Assembly (NCBI RefSeq): GCF_014297445.1
Contig: NZ_JACORU010000015.1
Coordinates: forward strand, 1 to 64,000
Source of the DNA: Ramlibacter albus
Lineage (GTDB): Bacteria; Pseudomonadota; Gammaproteobacteria; Burkholderiales; Burkholderiaceae_C
Length of the DNA: 64,000 nucleotides
Direction of reading: 5' to 3'
Shown: piece by piece, positions 15,891 to 24,290 of the stretch
Layout: each line of letters opens with the position of its first letter
Position numbering within the stretch: the stretch's first letter is position 1
The notes under the pieces: model-generated
What the model was told of the DNA's origin: nothing
What the model saw: the letters and a program-made list of their open reading frames with translations, nothing else
Databases searched by the model: none
Position numbers and translations under genes: made by a program

Positions 15891-17569
15891 CTGCCGCCTT
15901 GCCACCCACCGCGTGGACCACCGGGACCACGGAAGTCTTCAAGACCGGCACGTGGCGCTCGATGCTGCCGCGCCACGTCGCGCGGCCCTCGCCTTGCCAC
16001 CAGGCCTGCCCGGTCAACGGCGAGATCGCGACCTGGATCGGGCATGCGCGTGCGGGTGACCTGCGGCGTGCCTGGGAGGTGCTCACGGTCAACAACCCGT
16101 TCCCGGCGATTGCGGGGCGGGTCTGCCATCACCCGTGCGAGGCGGCGTGCAACCGCGCGGCGTACGACGAAGCCGTGTCGGTGTGCCGCCTCGAGCGCAG
16201 CGTGGGTGATGCGGCCCTTGCGCGCGGGTGGGCGTTCGATGTGCCTGCATTGGAGGCGCCGGGCCACGTCGCCGTGGTCGGCGGCGGGCCCTCGGGCTTG
16301 TCCGCGGCCTACCAGCTGCGCCGCCGCGGCTGGCGCGTGAGCCTGCACGAAGCCGCGCCGAAGCTCGGCGGGCTGATGCGCTACGGCATCCCGGCGTATC
16401 GATTGCCGCGCGACGTGCTCGACGCCGAGATCGGGCGCATCGTCGCGATGGGCGTCGAGGTGCACTGCAACTCGCCGCTCGAAGATGCAGCCGCGCTCGA
16501 CCGGCTGATCGCCACGCACGACGCGGTATACGCCGCGACCGGCGCGGCACGGCCAAAGACGCTGCCGCAATTCCCGCCGCGCGCGCCATGGCTGCTGCAG
16601 GCGAGCGACTACCTCGCCCGCTCGAGCGAAGGCGTGCGCGCGCCATTGGGCCGCCGCGTGATCGTGGTCGGCGGCGGCAGCGCAGCAATGGACGTGGCAC
16701 GCACCGCGCGCCGCGGCGGCAGCGAGGTGGCGGTGGTGGCGCTCGAGCCGCGCGACCGCATGCCGGCGCAGGCGGACGAAGTGCACGAGGCTTTGGAGGA
16801 AGGCGTCACGTTCCACCATGGCGCCATGGTGTGCTCGTCGCGCGCGCTGCCGGGTGGCGGTGTTGCTGTGGACTGCGTGCACGTCGCATTCGAAGCCGCC
16901 GTGCCCGGCGGGCCGCCGCGCGTGAAGCCGCTCCCGGGCAACGAATTCTCGCTGTCGGCGGACGCCGTGATCGTGGCGATCGGCCAGGACGCCGAGCTCT
17001 CGCCTTTCACGAGTTGCGGCACGACCGGTGCCGTACTGCAGGTGGACATCGGGCAATCGACCTCGCGCGACAAGCTCTGGGCCGGCGGCGACCTGGCCAG
17101 CATGGCGCGATTCGTGACCGAGGCAGTGGGCATGGGCAAGCGCGCGGCCATCGACATCGACCGGCGGTTGCGTGGGAAGACGCTCGAGGCCGCTTCGCGC
17201 AATGTGCCTCTCGAGTTCGCATGGAACGCCACCCGCGCTGCGCCTGTCGCCATCGCCGAGATCGCCACGTGGCACCACACGCATGGCCGGCGCCCCGCGG
17301 CCGTGCGCGCCGGCGCGAAGCAGCGGCTCGCCACCGGCGGCGAAGTGCAGATCGCACTCTCGGCAGCCGAACTGCAGGGCGAAGCCGAACGCTGCTTCTC
17401 CTGCGGCAGCTGCACCGCCTGCGACAACTGCTACTCGTACTGCCCGGACCTCGCCGTGAAGCGCGTGGACGGCGGCTACACGGTGCTGGCCGACTACTGC
17501 AAGGGCTGCGGCGTGTGCGTGCGCGAGTGCCCCACCGGCTCGATGCTGCTGCAGGAGGAGACGCGATGA
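15887..17569 (+). CDS. FAD/NAD(P)-binding subunit fused to a C-terminal 2[4Fe-4S] ferredoxin domain
   Basis: This 560-residue GltD-like flavoprotein has an N-terminal Fe-S region (Cys37, 41, 80, 84, 88, 100), an FAD Rossmann motif VVGGGPSGLSAAY (131-142) and an NAD(P) motif VVGGGSAAMDVA (260-271). A C-terminal ferredoxin domain carries CFSCGSCTACDNCYSYCP (503-520) and CKGCGVCVRECP (538-549). In Azoarcus phenylglyoxylate oxidoreductase the NAD-reducing flavin subunit (PadH) and the small ferredoxin subunit (PadF) are separate genes. Here one polypeptide appears to combine them. It would pass electrons from the decarboxylase core to NAD(P)+. It overlaps both neighbours by 4 bases. Confidence 0.82.
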   Translation: MTAALPPTAWTTGTTEVFKTGTWRSMLPRHVARPSPCHQACPVNGEIATWIGHARAGDLRRAWEVLTVNNPFPAIAGRVCHHPCEAACNRAAYDEAVSVCRLERSVGDAALARGWAFDVPALEAPGHVAVVGGGPSGLSAAYQLRRRGWRVSLHEAAPKLGGLMRYGIPAYRLPRDVLDAEIGRIVAMGVEVHCNSPLEDAAALDRLIATHDAVYAATGAARPKTLPQFPPRAPWLLQASDYLARSSEGVRAPLGRRVIVVGGGSAAMDVARTARRGGSEVAVVALEPRDRMPAQADEVHEALEEGVTFHHGAMVCSSRALPGGGVAVDCVHVAFEAAVPGGPPRVKPLPGNEFSLSADAVIVAIGQDAELSPFTSCGTTGAVLQVDIGQSTSRDKLWAGGDLASMARFVTEAVGMGKRAAIDIDRRLRGKTLEAASRNVPLEFAWNATRAAPVAIAEIATWHHTHGRRPAAVRAGAKQRLATGGEVQIALSAAELQGEAERCFSCGSCTACDNCYSYCPDLAVKRVDGGYTVLADYCKGCGVCVRECPTGSMLLQEETR

Positions 17570-18708
17570 GCGAATCGACCACGCTCCTGCTCAATGGCAA
17601 CCATGCCGTCTCATGGGCGGCGCGCCTCGCGCAGCCGCAGGTGGTGCCGGTGTACCCGATCACGCCGCAGACGCCGATCCTGGAGCTGATCACGGAGTTC
17701 AAGGCGCGCGGCGAGATGGACGCCGAGGTGCTGACGCCCGAGTCCGAGCACTCGGTGCTGGCGGCGTGCATCCCGGCATCGCTTGCCGGGGCGCGCGTGT
17801 TCACCGCGACGGCGTCGCAGGGCCTGCTGCTGATGCACGAGGTGCTGCACTACGCGAGCGGTGCGCGTGCACCGATCGTCATGGCGAACGTGAATCGCAC
17901 GGTGGCTTCGCCCTGGGCCTTCTGGCCCGACGAGACCGACAGCCTGGCGCAGCGCGACTGCGGCTGGATCCAGTACTACAGCGAGAGCCCGCAGGAGTCG
18001 CTGGACACGGTGCTGCAGGCCTTCCGAGTGGCCGAGCGCGTGCAACTGCCGGCGATGGTGAGCCACGATGCGTTCTACGTCTCGCATTCGCTGGAGCCGG
18101 TGAGCGTGCCGTCGCAGGAGACGGTGGACCGGTTCCTGCCGCCCTACCACCGCGAGATGCGGCTGGACACGGGCATCGGCGCGTCGTGGGGCAACGTGGT
18201 GACGCAGGAGATGTACCGGCGGCACCGCATGCAGATCGAGGATGCGATGGCCGCGGCGCTGGATGCGGCGCAGGAGGCGGACCGGGCGTGGTCGGCGCTC
18301 ACGGGGCGCGGCTGGGGCGTGCTGGAGCGGTATCGGTGCGAAGGTGCGGACGTTGTCGTGGTTGCGATCGGCAGCCTGTGCGGCACGGCGCGCGAGGCGG
18401 TGGATGCGTTGCGCGCCGAAGGTGTCGCGTGCGGCCTGCTCAAGCTGCGGTTGCTGCGACCCTTGCCGGTGCAGGCCTTGCGCGTCGCGCTGGCGGGTGT
18501 GCCGGATGTCGTCGTGCTCGACCGCAACCATTCGCCCGGGCTGGGCGGCATCGTGCTGCAGGAGTTGCGCGGTGCGTTGTACGGCATGGAGCGCGCGCCG
18601 CGACTGCACGGCGTGATGGCGGGTGTGGGCGGCGTGGACGTGCAGCCACGCGACATCTGCGAATGGGTGCGCGGCCGCTCGCGCGCCGCCGAAGTGACGT
18701 GGGGGTGA
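17566..18708 (+). CDS. padG: 2-oxoacid (phenylglyoxylate) oxidoreductase, alpha subunit
   Basis: This 380-residue alpha subunit of the pyruvate:ferredoxin-oxidoreductase family has VVPVYPITPQTPILELI near the start, ESEHSVLAACIPASLAGARVFTATASQGL (about residues 63-90) and the C-terminal transketolase-like domain with VVLDRNHSPGLGGIVLQEL. It starts in the stop codon of the FAD-subunit gene and is followed 2 bases later by the beta gene. The name PadG reflects the operon context with padBCD and padJ. Confidence 0.8.
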   Translation: MSESTTLLLNGNHAVSWAARLAQPQVVPVYPITPQTPILELITEFKARGEMDAEVLTPESEHSVLAACIPASLAGARVFTATASQGLLLMHEVLHYASGARAPIVMANVNRTVASPWAFWPDETDSLAQRDCGWIQYYSESPQESLDTVLQAFRVAERVQLPAMVSHDAFYVSHSLEPVSVPSQETVDRFLPPYHREMRLDTGIGASWGNVVTQEMYRRHRMQIEDAMAAALDAAQEADRAWSALTGRGWGVLERYRCEGADVVVVAIGSLCGTAREAVDALRAEGVACGLLKLRLLRPLPVQALRVALAGVPDVVVLDRNHSPGLGGIVLQELRGALYGMERAPRLHGVMAGVGGVDVQPRDICEWVRGRSRAAEVTWG

Positions 18709-18710
18709 CC

Positions 18711-19562
18711 ATGGAAGAGATGCTCTGCTCCGGCCATGCGGCCTGCCCGGGTTGCATGGAGGCGTTGTCCGCGCGGCACGTGCTGGCGTGCATGGGGCCG
18801 GACACGGTGGCGGTGATACCGCCGTCGTGCATGGCCATCATCGCGGGGCCGCAGCCGTACAGCTCGCTGAAGATACCCGTGTACCAGCCGACACTGGAGG
18901 CAAGTGCTGCCGCGGCTTCCGGCTTGCGACGCGCGCTCGACTCGCAGGGCAAGCGGGGCACGCAGGTGCTCGTGCTCGCGGGTGACGGCGGCACTTACGA
19001 CATCGGGCTGCAGTGCCTCTCGTCCGCGGCGGAGCGCAACGAGGACATGCTGTACGTGTGCCTGGACAACGAGGGGTACATGAACACGGGCGCGCAGAAG
19101 TCGTCGTCCACGCCTCACTATGCGCGGACGACTTCCACCCCGCAGGGCAAGCCCACGCGCAAGAAGAACCTCACGCAGGTGATGGCGGCGCATGGCGTTC
19201 CGTATGCGGCGACGGCGAGTGTCGCTTTCCTTCCGGACTTGCTGCGCAAGGTGCGCAAGGCGAAGGCGATACGTGGTTTCCGCATCCTCACCTTGCTCGT
19301 GCCTTGCGTCGATGGCTGGGGGCTGGAGGATGACGGTGGATTACGAGCCGCGAGGTATGCGGTGGAGTGCGGGGCGTTTCCGCTGTACGAGGTGGAGGAT
19401 GGCTGCCGCTACACGATCAACCAGTCCCTGCGGTCGCGGCCGGTCGCGGACTACCTCGCGGCGCAGAAGCGGTATCGCGGGATGCGCGCCGACGATATAG
19501 CCGCACTGCAGAAGGAAGTCGACGAAGGCTGGGCGTGGCTCATGAAGCTCGCTGAGGCGTAG
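18711..19562 (+). CDS. padI: 2-oxoacid (phenylglyoxylate) oxidoreductase, beta (TPP) subunit
   Basis: This 283-residue TPP subunit has the cluster cysteines of CSGHAACPGCMEAL and the TPP motif GDGGTYDIGLQCLSSAAERN leading to CLDNEGYMNTGAQKSSST. The last segment is diagnostic for the beta subunit of PorB/PadI-type enzymes that work with a separate gamma and alpha subunit. It is the last gene of the kor-badI-pad run. A minus-strand toxin-antitoxin module follows 36 bases later. No strong terminator hairpin was found in that short gap. Confidence 0.8.
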   Translation: MEEMLCSGHAACPGCMEALSARHVLACMGPDTVAVIPPSCMAIIAGPQPYSSLKIPVYQPTLEASAAAASGLRRALDSQGKRGTQVLVLAGDGGTYDIGLQCLSSAAERNEDMLYVCLDNEGYMNTGAQKSSSTPHYARTTSTPQGKPTRKKNLTQVMAAHGVPYAATASVAFLPDLLRKVRKAKAIRGFRILTLLVPCVDGWGLEDDGGLRAARYAVECGAFPLYEVEDGCRYTINQSLRSRPVADYLAAQKRYRGMRADDIAALQKEVDEGWAWLMKLAEA

Positions 19563-19598
19563 CCCCGTCACCCGCTGAATATGTCGAACGCAGACCTG

Positions 19599-19919
19599 CT
19601 ATTGAGGCTGCGCCCGCACATGCAACGTCAAGCCGGCATGTCGTTGGAGTTGGCTGATGACAGCGAAAAGGTTGCGCGCCTGCGGATTCCCGTTCGGGCC
19701 GAACATCCGGATCAGGCTCTTCGGTGATGAGCCCGTGTCCGCGCCGAGCTGCTCGAACCCGACGGTCGCCTTGATGTAGTCGCGCAGGATCGACTTCCCA
19801 GTATCGACGTCGCCTGCAAGCATCGCGTCGATTGCCTCTTCAAGCAGCGCATCCCGGAACGCCGGGTCGGCCTGGACACGAGCCAGTACTGTTTGTTTGA
19901 AATCACGAGTCAGGGCCAT
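19599..19919 (-). CDS. antitoxin-like DNA-binding protein of a type II module
   Basis: This 106-residue protein matches the 'addiction module antidote' pattern: MALTRDFKQTVLARVQADPAFRDALLEEAIDAML followed by an HTH-like C-terminal half (SPKSLIRMFGPNGNPQARNLFAVISQLQRHAGL). Such proteins pair with RelE/HigB toxins and autorepress. It lies 3 bases after the toxin stop, with its GAGGTGA ribosome-binding site inside the toxin gene end. The toxin-first gene order is of the higBA type. Confidence 0.78.
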   Translation of the reverse strand: MALTRDFKQTVLARVQADPAFRDALLEEAIDAMLAGDVDTGKSILRDYIKATVGFEQLGADTGSSPKSLIRMFGPNGNPQARNLFAVISQLQRHAGLTLHVRAQPQ

Positions 19920-19922
19920 ACT

Positions 19923-20258
19923 TCACCTCGCCATTCGCTTTCGCCGCTTGTATTCAGCCCAGCGGCGTTGGGCATCCTCGATGTCACGTTGCTGTCGATG
20001 TTTGGTCCCACCTCCCAGCAGGATGACCAGAACGTCACCGTCACGGCCGAAGTACACCCGCAGCCCGGGGCCGTAATCCAACCGATATTCCTGCACCCCT
20101 TCGCCAACGCCCTTCACGTTGGAGAGATTGCCTTGAGCGATCCGAGCCAGAACGACCGTCACTTTCGCCGCAGGTACAGCGTCGAGCGCGCCGAACCAGT
20201 CCGCAAAAGGGCTGGTGCCGTCCTCCTCCTCGTACTCCTGCAATTTGAGCCGGTTCAT
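19923..20258 (-). CDS. RelE/HigB-family toxin
   Basis: This 111-residue protein shows the RelE-fold pattern of Phd-like 'addiction module killer' toxins: FADWFGALDAVPAAKVTVVLARIAQGN, GVGEGVQEYRLDYGPGLRVYFGRDGDVLVILLGGGTKHRQQRDIEDAQ. Conserved E-R-G-R and the C-terminal GGGxKxxQ match family expectation for a ribosome-dependent mRNA endonuclease. I chose the ATG at 20258 (MNRLKLQEYEEE) rather than the one 8 codons upstream because it fits the promoter position. It is placed between the pad operon and the BadM-like regulator. Confidence 0.8.
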   Translation of the reverse strand: MNRLKLQEYEEEDGTSPFADWFGALDAVPAAKVTVVLARIAQGNLSNVKGVGEGVQEYRLDYGPGLRVYFGRDGDVLVILLGGGTKHRQQRDIEDAQRRWAEYKRRKRMAR

Positions 20259-20298
20259 TGGTAGCACATATGTTACCAACAAGCTCCGGCGTATGCAA
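20258..20298 (-). promoter_or_regulatory. near-leaderless promoter and operator of the 20258 module
   Basis: On the minus strand, TTGCAT (20293-20298) and TAACAT (20270-20275) are separated by exactly 17 bases. The inverted repeat TTGGTA/TACCAA (20258-20263 and 20274-20279, 10-base spacer) covers the -10 and start codon. The predicted transcription start leaves only about 5 bases before the toxin ATG. An operator over the -10 fits autorepression by the antitoxin. Confidence 0.5.
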
Positions 20299-20300
20299 GC

Positions 20301-20705
20301 TCAAGTGTCTCGATGCTTCTCGACCATCCTGAGCATGGTTGCCACAGTAATGGAGCTGAAGGTAGCCTTGGCGATCTGGTCGACCTCGGTGAGGACGACG
20401 CCGATCGCCTTGTCGACGGGCATCGCATCCGGGGCAGGAGGCGGTGAGGCGATGTCTTCGAACAGCTGGATCACATCCATCAACGTGAGGCGACGCGCGT
20501 TCGCGGCGAAGCGGTAGCCGCCGCCCACACCGCGAACCGACTCCACGACACCGGCGCGCGCCAGCTCGGCGAGGACCTTGGCGAGGTGGTGGGCGGAGAC
20601 GCCGTAACGCTCCGCGATCTCCGCCGCCGGGATATGCCGCTGCGGCTGCCCCGCGAACTCCAGCACGCTGTAGAGCGCGAGCATCGTGTTCACCTGCAGC
20701 TTCAT
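20301..20705 (-). CDS. badM: Rrf2-family transcriptional regulator, BadM-like
   Basis: This 134-residue Rrf2-family protein has an N-terminal winged helix (QPQRHIPAAEIAERYGVSAHHLAKVLAELARAGVVESVRGVGGGYRFA) followed by a dimerisation helix region. It contains no cysteine, so an IscR-like Fe-S cluster is excluded. In Rhodopseudomonas palustris the Rrf2 protein BadM represses the benzoyl-CoA reductase operon and lies beside the acetyltransferase gene badL. Here the same two families are paired with a 4-base overlap, next to benzoate-type genes. The symbol rests on that context plus family membership, not on an alignment. Confidence 0.68.
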   Translation of the reverse strand: MKLQVNTMLALYSVLEFAGQPQRHIPAAEIAERYGVSAHHLAKVLAELARAGVVESVRGVGGGYRFAANARRLTLMDVIQLFEDIASPPPAPDAMPVDKAIGVVLTEVDQIAKATFSSITVATMLRMVEKHRDT

Positions 20706-21163
20706 GCAATGTCCATTTCCAGCGGGATCATCTTCGCGGCCATCATCCCCTGGCTGCGGAAGAACGAGAGGATGAGCGTGTTGTCGTGCGCGAGCAGGGT
20801 GCGCAGCGTGCGCACGCCGGCGCCGCGCATCGCATCGCACAGCGCCGAGAGCAGGCGCGTGCCGATGCCGGCCTGCCGCACCCGCGGGTCGATGTCGATC
20901 ACGAAGAGCCAGCCGCATGGCGGCGAGCCGAACTCCCAGTCGCGCACCTCGCCGATGACGAACCCCACCACCTCGCCGCCCGCCACGGCAACGAGGAACC
21001 AGCGCTGCTCGCCGCGCGCGGCCTGCCCGTAACGGCGAAAGATGCGCTCCCAGTAGGCACGCTTTTCCAGGCCGGTGACGCGCGCGTCCAGCGCGATCAC
21101 GGGGTCGAGGTCCGCGCGGCGCGCGGCGCGGATGGCGACGGCGCCGGAGCTGGCCGGCAGCAC
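20702..21163 (-). CDS. badL: GNAT acetyltransferase, BadL-like
   Basis: This 153-residue GNAT-fold protein has the central FLVAVAGGEVVGFVIGEV, the acetyl-CoA-binding FVIDIDPRVRQAGIGTRLLSAL (R/Q-x-x-G-I-G loop), and the C-terminal TLILSFFRSQGMMAAKMIPLEMDI. BadL of R. palustris acetylates aminobenzoates and is encoded beside badM. The start is GTG at 21163 with no clear ribosome-binding site, so an internal start is possible. It is divergent from the Liv-type transporter across a 134-bp gap. Confidence 0.66.
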   Translation of the reverse strand: MLPASSGAVAIRAARRADLDPVIALDARVTGLEKRAYWERIFRRYGQAARGEQRWFLVAVAGGEVVGFVIGEVRDWEFGSPPCGWLFVIDIDPRVRQAGIGTRLLSALCDAMRGAGVRTLRTLLAHDNTLILSFFRSQGMMAAKMIPLEMDIA

Positions 21164-21297
21164 CGCGGGCGTGCGGCGGCCGGTGGCGCGACTAGTGCGA
21201 GTACCGATGCGAGTCCCCCGAAAGTTTATGGCAGATCAATGTATTCCGGCATCAGCCTACCAGAATGAAACGCACAACACACCAGGAGACAAGAGCC

Positions 21298-22455
21298 ATG
21301 GCCTTCCAGCACCGCGCGGGCAGACTCGCCCGCGGTCTCGCCCTCGCCGCCACCGCCCTCCTCGCCACCGCCGCCCAGGCCCAGGAGCCGCTGCGCATCG
21401 GCACCTTCCTGTCGGTCACCGGCCCCGCCGCCTTCCTGGGCGACCCGGAGCTCAAGACGCTGGAGCTCTACGTGGACCGCATCAACGCCGAAGGCGGCGT
21501 GCTCGGCCGCAAGCTGCAGCTCGTCTCCTACGACGACAGCGGCGACGCCGAGAAAGCGCGCACCTTCGCCAAGCGCCTGATCGAGCAGGACAAGGTGGAC
21601 GTGATCGTCGGCGGCACCACCACGGGCACCACCATGGCCGCGGTGCCGCTGGCCGAGCAGGCCGGCACGCCCTTCATCTCGCTCGCGGGCGCCGTGCCGA
21701 TCATCGAGCCGACGAAGAAGTGGGTGTTCAAGACGCCGCACACCGACCGCATGGCCTGCGAGAAGATCTTCGCCGACGTGCAGGCGCGCAAGCTCACCAA
21801 GGTGGCGCTCATCTCCGGCAGCGGCGGCTTCGACAAGAGCATGCGCGGCGAATGCCTGAAGGTCGCCTCCCGCTACGGCGTGGAGTTCGTCGCCGACGAA
21901 ACCTACGGCGCCACCGACACCGACATGACCGCGCAGCTCACCAAGATCAAGGGCAGCGGCGCGCAGGCGGTGCTCAACGCCGGCTTCGGGCAGGGCCCGG
22001 CCATCGTCACGCGCAACTACCGGCAGGTGGGCCTTTCGCTGCCGCTGTACCAGTCCCACGGCGTGGCCTCGCACGAGTACATCAAGCTCTCCGGCCCTGC
22101 AGCCGAAGGCGTGCGCCTGCCGGCGGCGGCGCTGCTCGTCTCCGAGATCCTGCCCGCGAACGACCCGCAGAAGCCCGTGGTGTCGAGCTACCGCAAGCAG
22201 TACGAGGACAAGTTCAAGTCCGACGTGTCCACCTTCGGCGGCCACGCGTACGACGGCCTGATGCTCGCGATCAACGCTATCAAGTCCGCCGGTTCCGCCG
22301 ACAAGGCCAAGGTGCGCGACGCACTCGAAACGACCAAGGGCTACGTCGGCACGGGCGGCGTCGTGAACATGTCCGCCAACGACCACATGGGCCTGGACCT
22401 CACCGCGTTCCGGATGCTCGAGATCCGCAACGGCGCCTGGACGCTCGTCAAGTAG
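21298..22455 (+). CDS. periplasmic substrate-binding protein of a Liv-type ABC transporter
   Basis: This 385-residue type I periplasmic binding protein has a cleavable signal peptide (GLALAATALLATAAQA-QE, about residues 12-30). The mature start EPLRIGTFLSVTGPAAFLGDPELKTLELYVDRINAEGGVLGRKL is typical of LivK-like proteins. AGGAGAC precedes the ATG at 21298. Related proteins in aromatic clusters bind benzoate-type ligands rather than branched-chain amino acids; here phenylacetate, benzoate or 4-hydroxybenzoate are plausible ligands by context. It is the first gene of the liv-pad plus-strand run. Confidence 0.82.
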   Translation: MAFQHRAGRLARGLALAATALLATAAQAQEPLRIGTFLSVTGPAAFLGDPELKTLELYVDRINAEGGVLGRKLQLVSYDDSGDAEKARTFAKRLIEQDKVDVIVGGTTTGTTMAAVPLAEQAGTPFISLAGAVPIIEPTKKWVFKTPHTDRMACEKIFADVQARKLTKVALISGSGGFDKSMRGECLKVASRYGVEFVADETYGATDTDMTAQLTKIKGSGAQAVLNAGFGQGPAIVTRNYRQVGLSLPLYQSHGVASHEYIKLSGPAAEGVRLPAAALLVSEILPANDPQKPVVSSYRKQYEDKFKSDVSTFGGHAYDGLMLAINAIKSAGSADKAKVRDALETTKGYVGTGGVVNMSANDHMGLDLTAFRMLEIRNGAWTLVK

Positions 22456-22462
22456 GCACCCC

Positions 22463-23338
22463 ATGAGCGCCGCCTGGCTCCAGTTCATCGCCGCCGGCGT
22501 CACGGCCGGCGCGATCTACGCGCTGGTGGCGCTGGGTTTCACGATCATCTTCAACGCCAGCGGCGCGATCAACTTCGCTCAGGGAGAATTCGTGATGGTC
22601 GGCGCGATGAGCGCCGTGAGCCTGCTCGCGCTGGGCCTGCCGCTGCCGGTGGCGATCCTGCTGGCGGTGGCGTGCTCGGTGGTCGTCGCGCTCATCGTCG
22701 AGCGCCTCGCGATCATGCCGGCGCGGCACGCGGGCACGGTCACGCTCATCATCATCACGATCGGCGTTTCGCTGTTCCTGCGCGGGCTGGCCCAGCTCGT
22801 GTGGGGCAAGGGTGTGTTCCGGCTGCCGGCGTTTTCCGGTGAAGAGCCGATCTCGATTGCCGGTGCCACGCTGCTGCCACAAAGCCTGTGGGTGATGGGG
22901 GGCGCGGTCGTCGCGGTGCTGGCACTCGGCGCCTTCTACGGCCGCACCCTGCACGGCAAGGCGATGCTCGCCACCTCGTACAACCGCCTCGCGGCGCAGC
23001 TGGTGGGCATCGACACGCGGGCCGTGCTGTTCGCCAGCTTCGGGCTTGCGGCGGCGCTCGGCGCCATCGGCGGCGTGCTGGTCGCGCCCATCGCATTCAC
23101 GTCATACGACGCCGGCATCATGCTGGGCCTGAAGGGCTTTGCCGCCGCCATGCTGGGCGGCCTGGGCAGCTTCGCGGGCGCGGTGCTCGGCGGGCTGGTG
23201 CTCGGGCTGCTGGAAGGGCTGGGCGCCGGCTTCGTTTCCTCGGCCTACAAGGACGCGATCGCGTTCGTCGTGATCCTGGCCGTGCTCTTCTTCCTGCCTG
23301 GAGGCTTGCTTGGTGCCCGCCGCAGCGACAGGGTCTGA
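22463..23338 (+). CDS. LivH-type ABC permease
   Basis: This 291-residue inner-membrane permease has about eight hydrophobic segments and the LivH features AIYALVALGFTIIFNASGAINFAQGEFVM near the N-terminus and GLKGFAAAMLGGLGSFAGAVLGGLVLGLLEGLGAGF near the C-terminus. It starts 7 bases after the binding-protein stop and overlaps livM by about 26 bases. It forms the transmembrane pore with the LivM-type protein. Confidence 0.88.
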   Translation: MSAAWLQFIAAGVTAGAIYALVALGFTIIFNASGAINFAQGEFVMVGAMSAVSLLALGLPLPVAILLAVACSVVVALIVERLAIMPARHAGTVTLIIITIGVSLFLRGLAQLVWGKGVFRLPAFSGEEPISIAGATLLPQSLWVMGGAVVAVLALGAFYGRTLHGKAMLATSYNRLAAQLVGIDTRAVLFASFGLAAALGAIGGVLVAPIAFTSYDAGIMLGLKGFAAAMLGGLGSFAGAVLGGLVLGLLEGLGAGFVSSAYKDAIAFVVILAVLFFLPGGLLGARRSDRV

Positions 23339-24290
23339 GCGCGCGCCGGCCCTTCGCTGGTTCGCGCGGCCGCGCAGCGGCGGCACGCTGCTGCTTGCGG
23401 TGATCGTGCTGCTGGTGCCGGTGGCGCTGCCGAACAACTACGCGTACGACGTGGCGACGCAGGTGGCGCTCAACGCGATCGTGTGCGTGGGCCTGAACCT
23501 GCTCATCGGCTACGCCGGGCAGATCAGCCTGGGCCATGCAGGCTTCTTCGCGCTGGGTGGGTACGCCAGTGCGATCGCCGCGTCGCGCTGGGGCGTGCCG
23601 GTGTGGCTGTCATTGCCCGCTTCATGCGCCGCCGTGGGCTTGCTCGCCTACGTGCTCGGAAGGCCCACGCTGCGCCTGAAAGGCCACACGCTCGCGATGG
23701 CGACGCTGGGCCTGGGCATCATCATCTCCATCGCGCTCACCACCGAGGACCGCATCACCGGCGGCCCCGACGGGATGACGGTGCCGCCGCTCGTGCTGTT
23801 CGGCTGGGCCGTGCAGGGCGAGCGCCTCTGGTACTGGATCGGGGGCGGGCTGCTGCTGGCCACCGTGTGGCTCGCGCTCAACCTGATCGACTCGCCGCAC
23901 GGCCGCGCCCTGCGCGCGTTGCACGGCTCGGAAGTCGCGGCGCAGACGCTGGGCATCGACGCCGCGCGCTTCAAGCTGCAGGTGTTCACGCTCTCCGCGG
24001 TGCTCGCGGCGCTCGCGGGCGCCCTCACCGCGCACTATGCAGGTTTCATCACGCCGGCCAAGGCCTCGTTCCTGCATTCGGTGGAGCTGGTGATCATGGT
24101 CGTGTTCGGTGGCATGGCCTCCGTGTTCGGCGCCGTCGTCGGCGCGGCCGCGCTCACCGTGCTGCCGCAGGTGCTGACCGTGTTGAAGGACTACGAGATG
24201 ATGGTCTTCGGTGCGGTGCTGGTGTTCACGATGGTCGTGTTCCCGGAGGGCATCGTGCCCACGGTCGCGAAGTGGTGGGGGTCGCGATGA
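23313..24290 (+). CDS. LivM-type ABC permease
   Basis: This 325-residue polytopic permease contains LLIGYAGQISLGHAGFFALGGYASAI, TLRLKGHTLAMATLGLGIIISI and the coupling-region sequence RALRALHGSEVAAQTLGIDAARFKLQVF. I chose GTG at 23313 because GGAGG lies 8 bases upstream; TTG at 23310 is an alternative. It overlaps livH upstream and the ATPase gene by 4 bases downstream. Confidence 0.87.
   Translation: MPAAATGSERAPALRWFARPRSGGTLLLAVIVLLVPVALPNNYAYDVATQVALNAIVCVGLNLLIGYAGQISLGHAGFFALGGYASAIAASRWGVPVWLSLPASCAAVGLLAYVLGRPTLRLKGHTLAMATLGLGIIISIALTTEDRITGGPDGMTVPPLVLFGWAVQGERLWYWIGGGLLLATVWLALNLIDSPHGRALRALHGSEVAAQTLGIDAARFKLQVFTLSAVLAALAGALTAHYAGFITPAKASFLHSVELVIMVVFGGMASVFGAVVGAAALTVLPQVLTVLKDYEMMVFGAVLVFTMVVFPEGIVPTVAKWWGSR

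Noticed and set aside
21225..21240. TTATGGCAGATCAA as an FNR site between badL and the Liv operon
   Set aside because: Only one half-site (ATCAA) matches; the other half is wrong.
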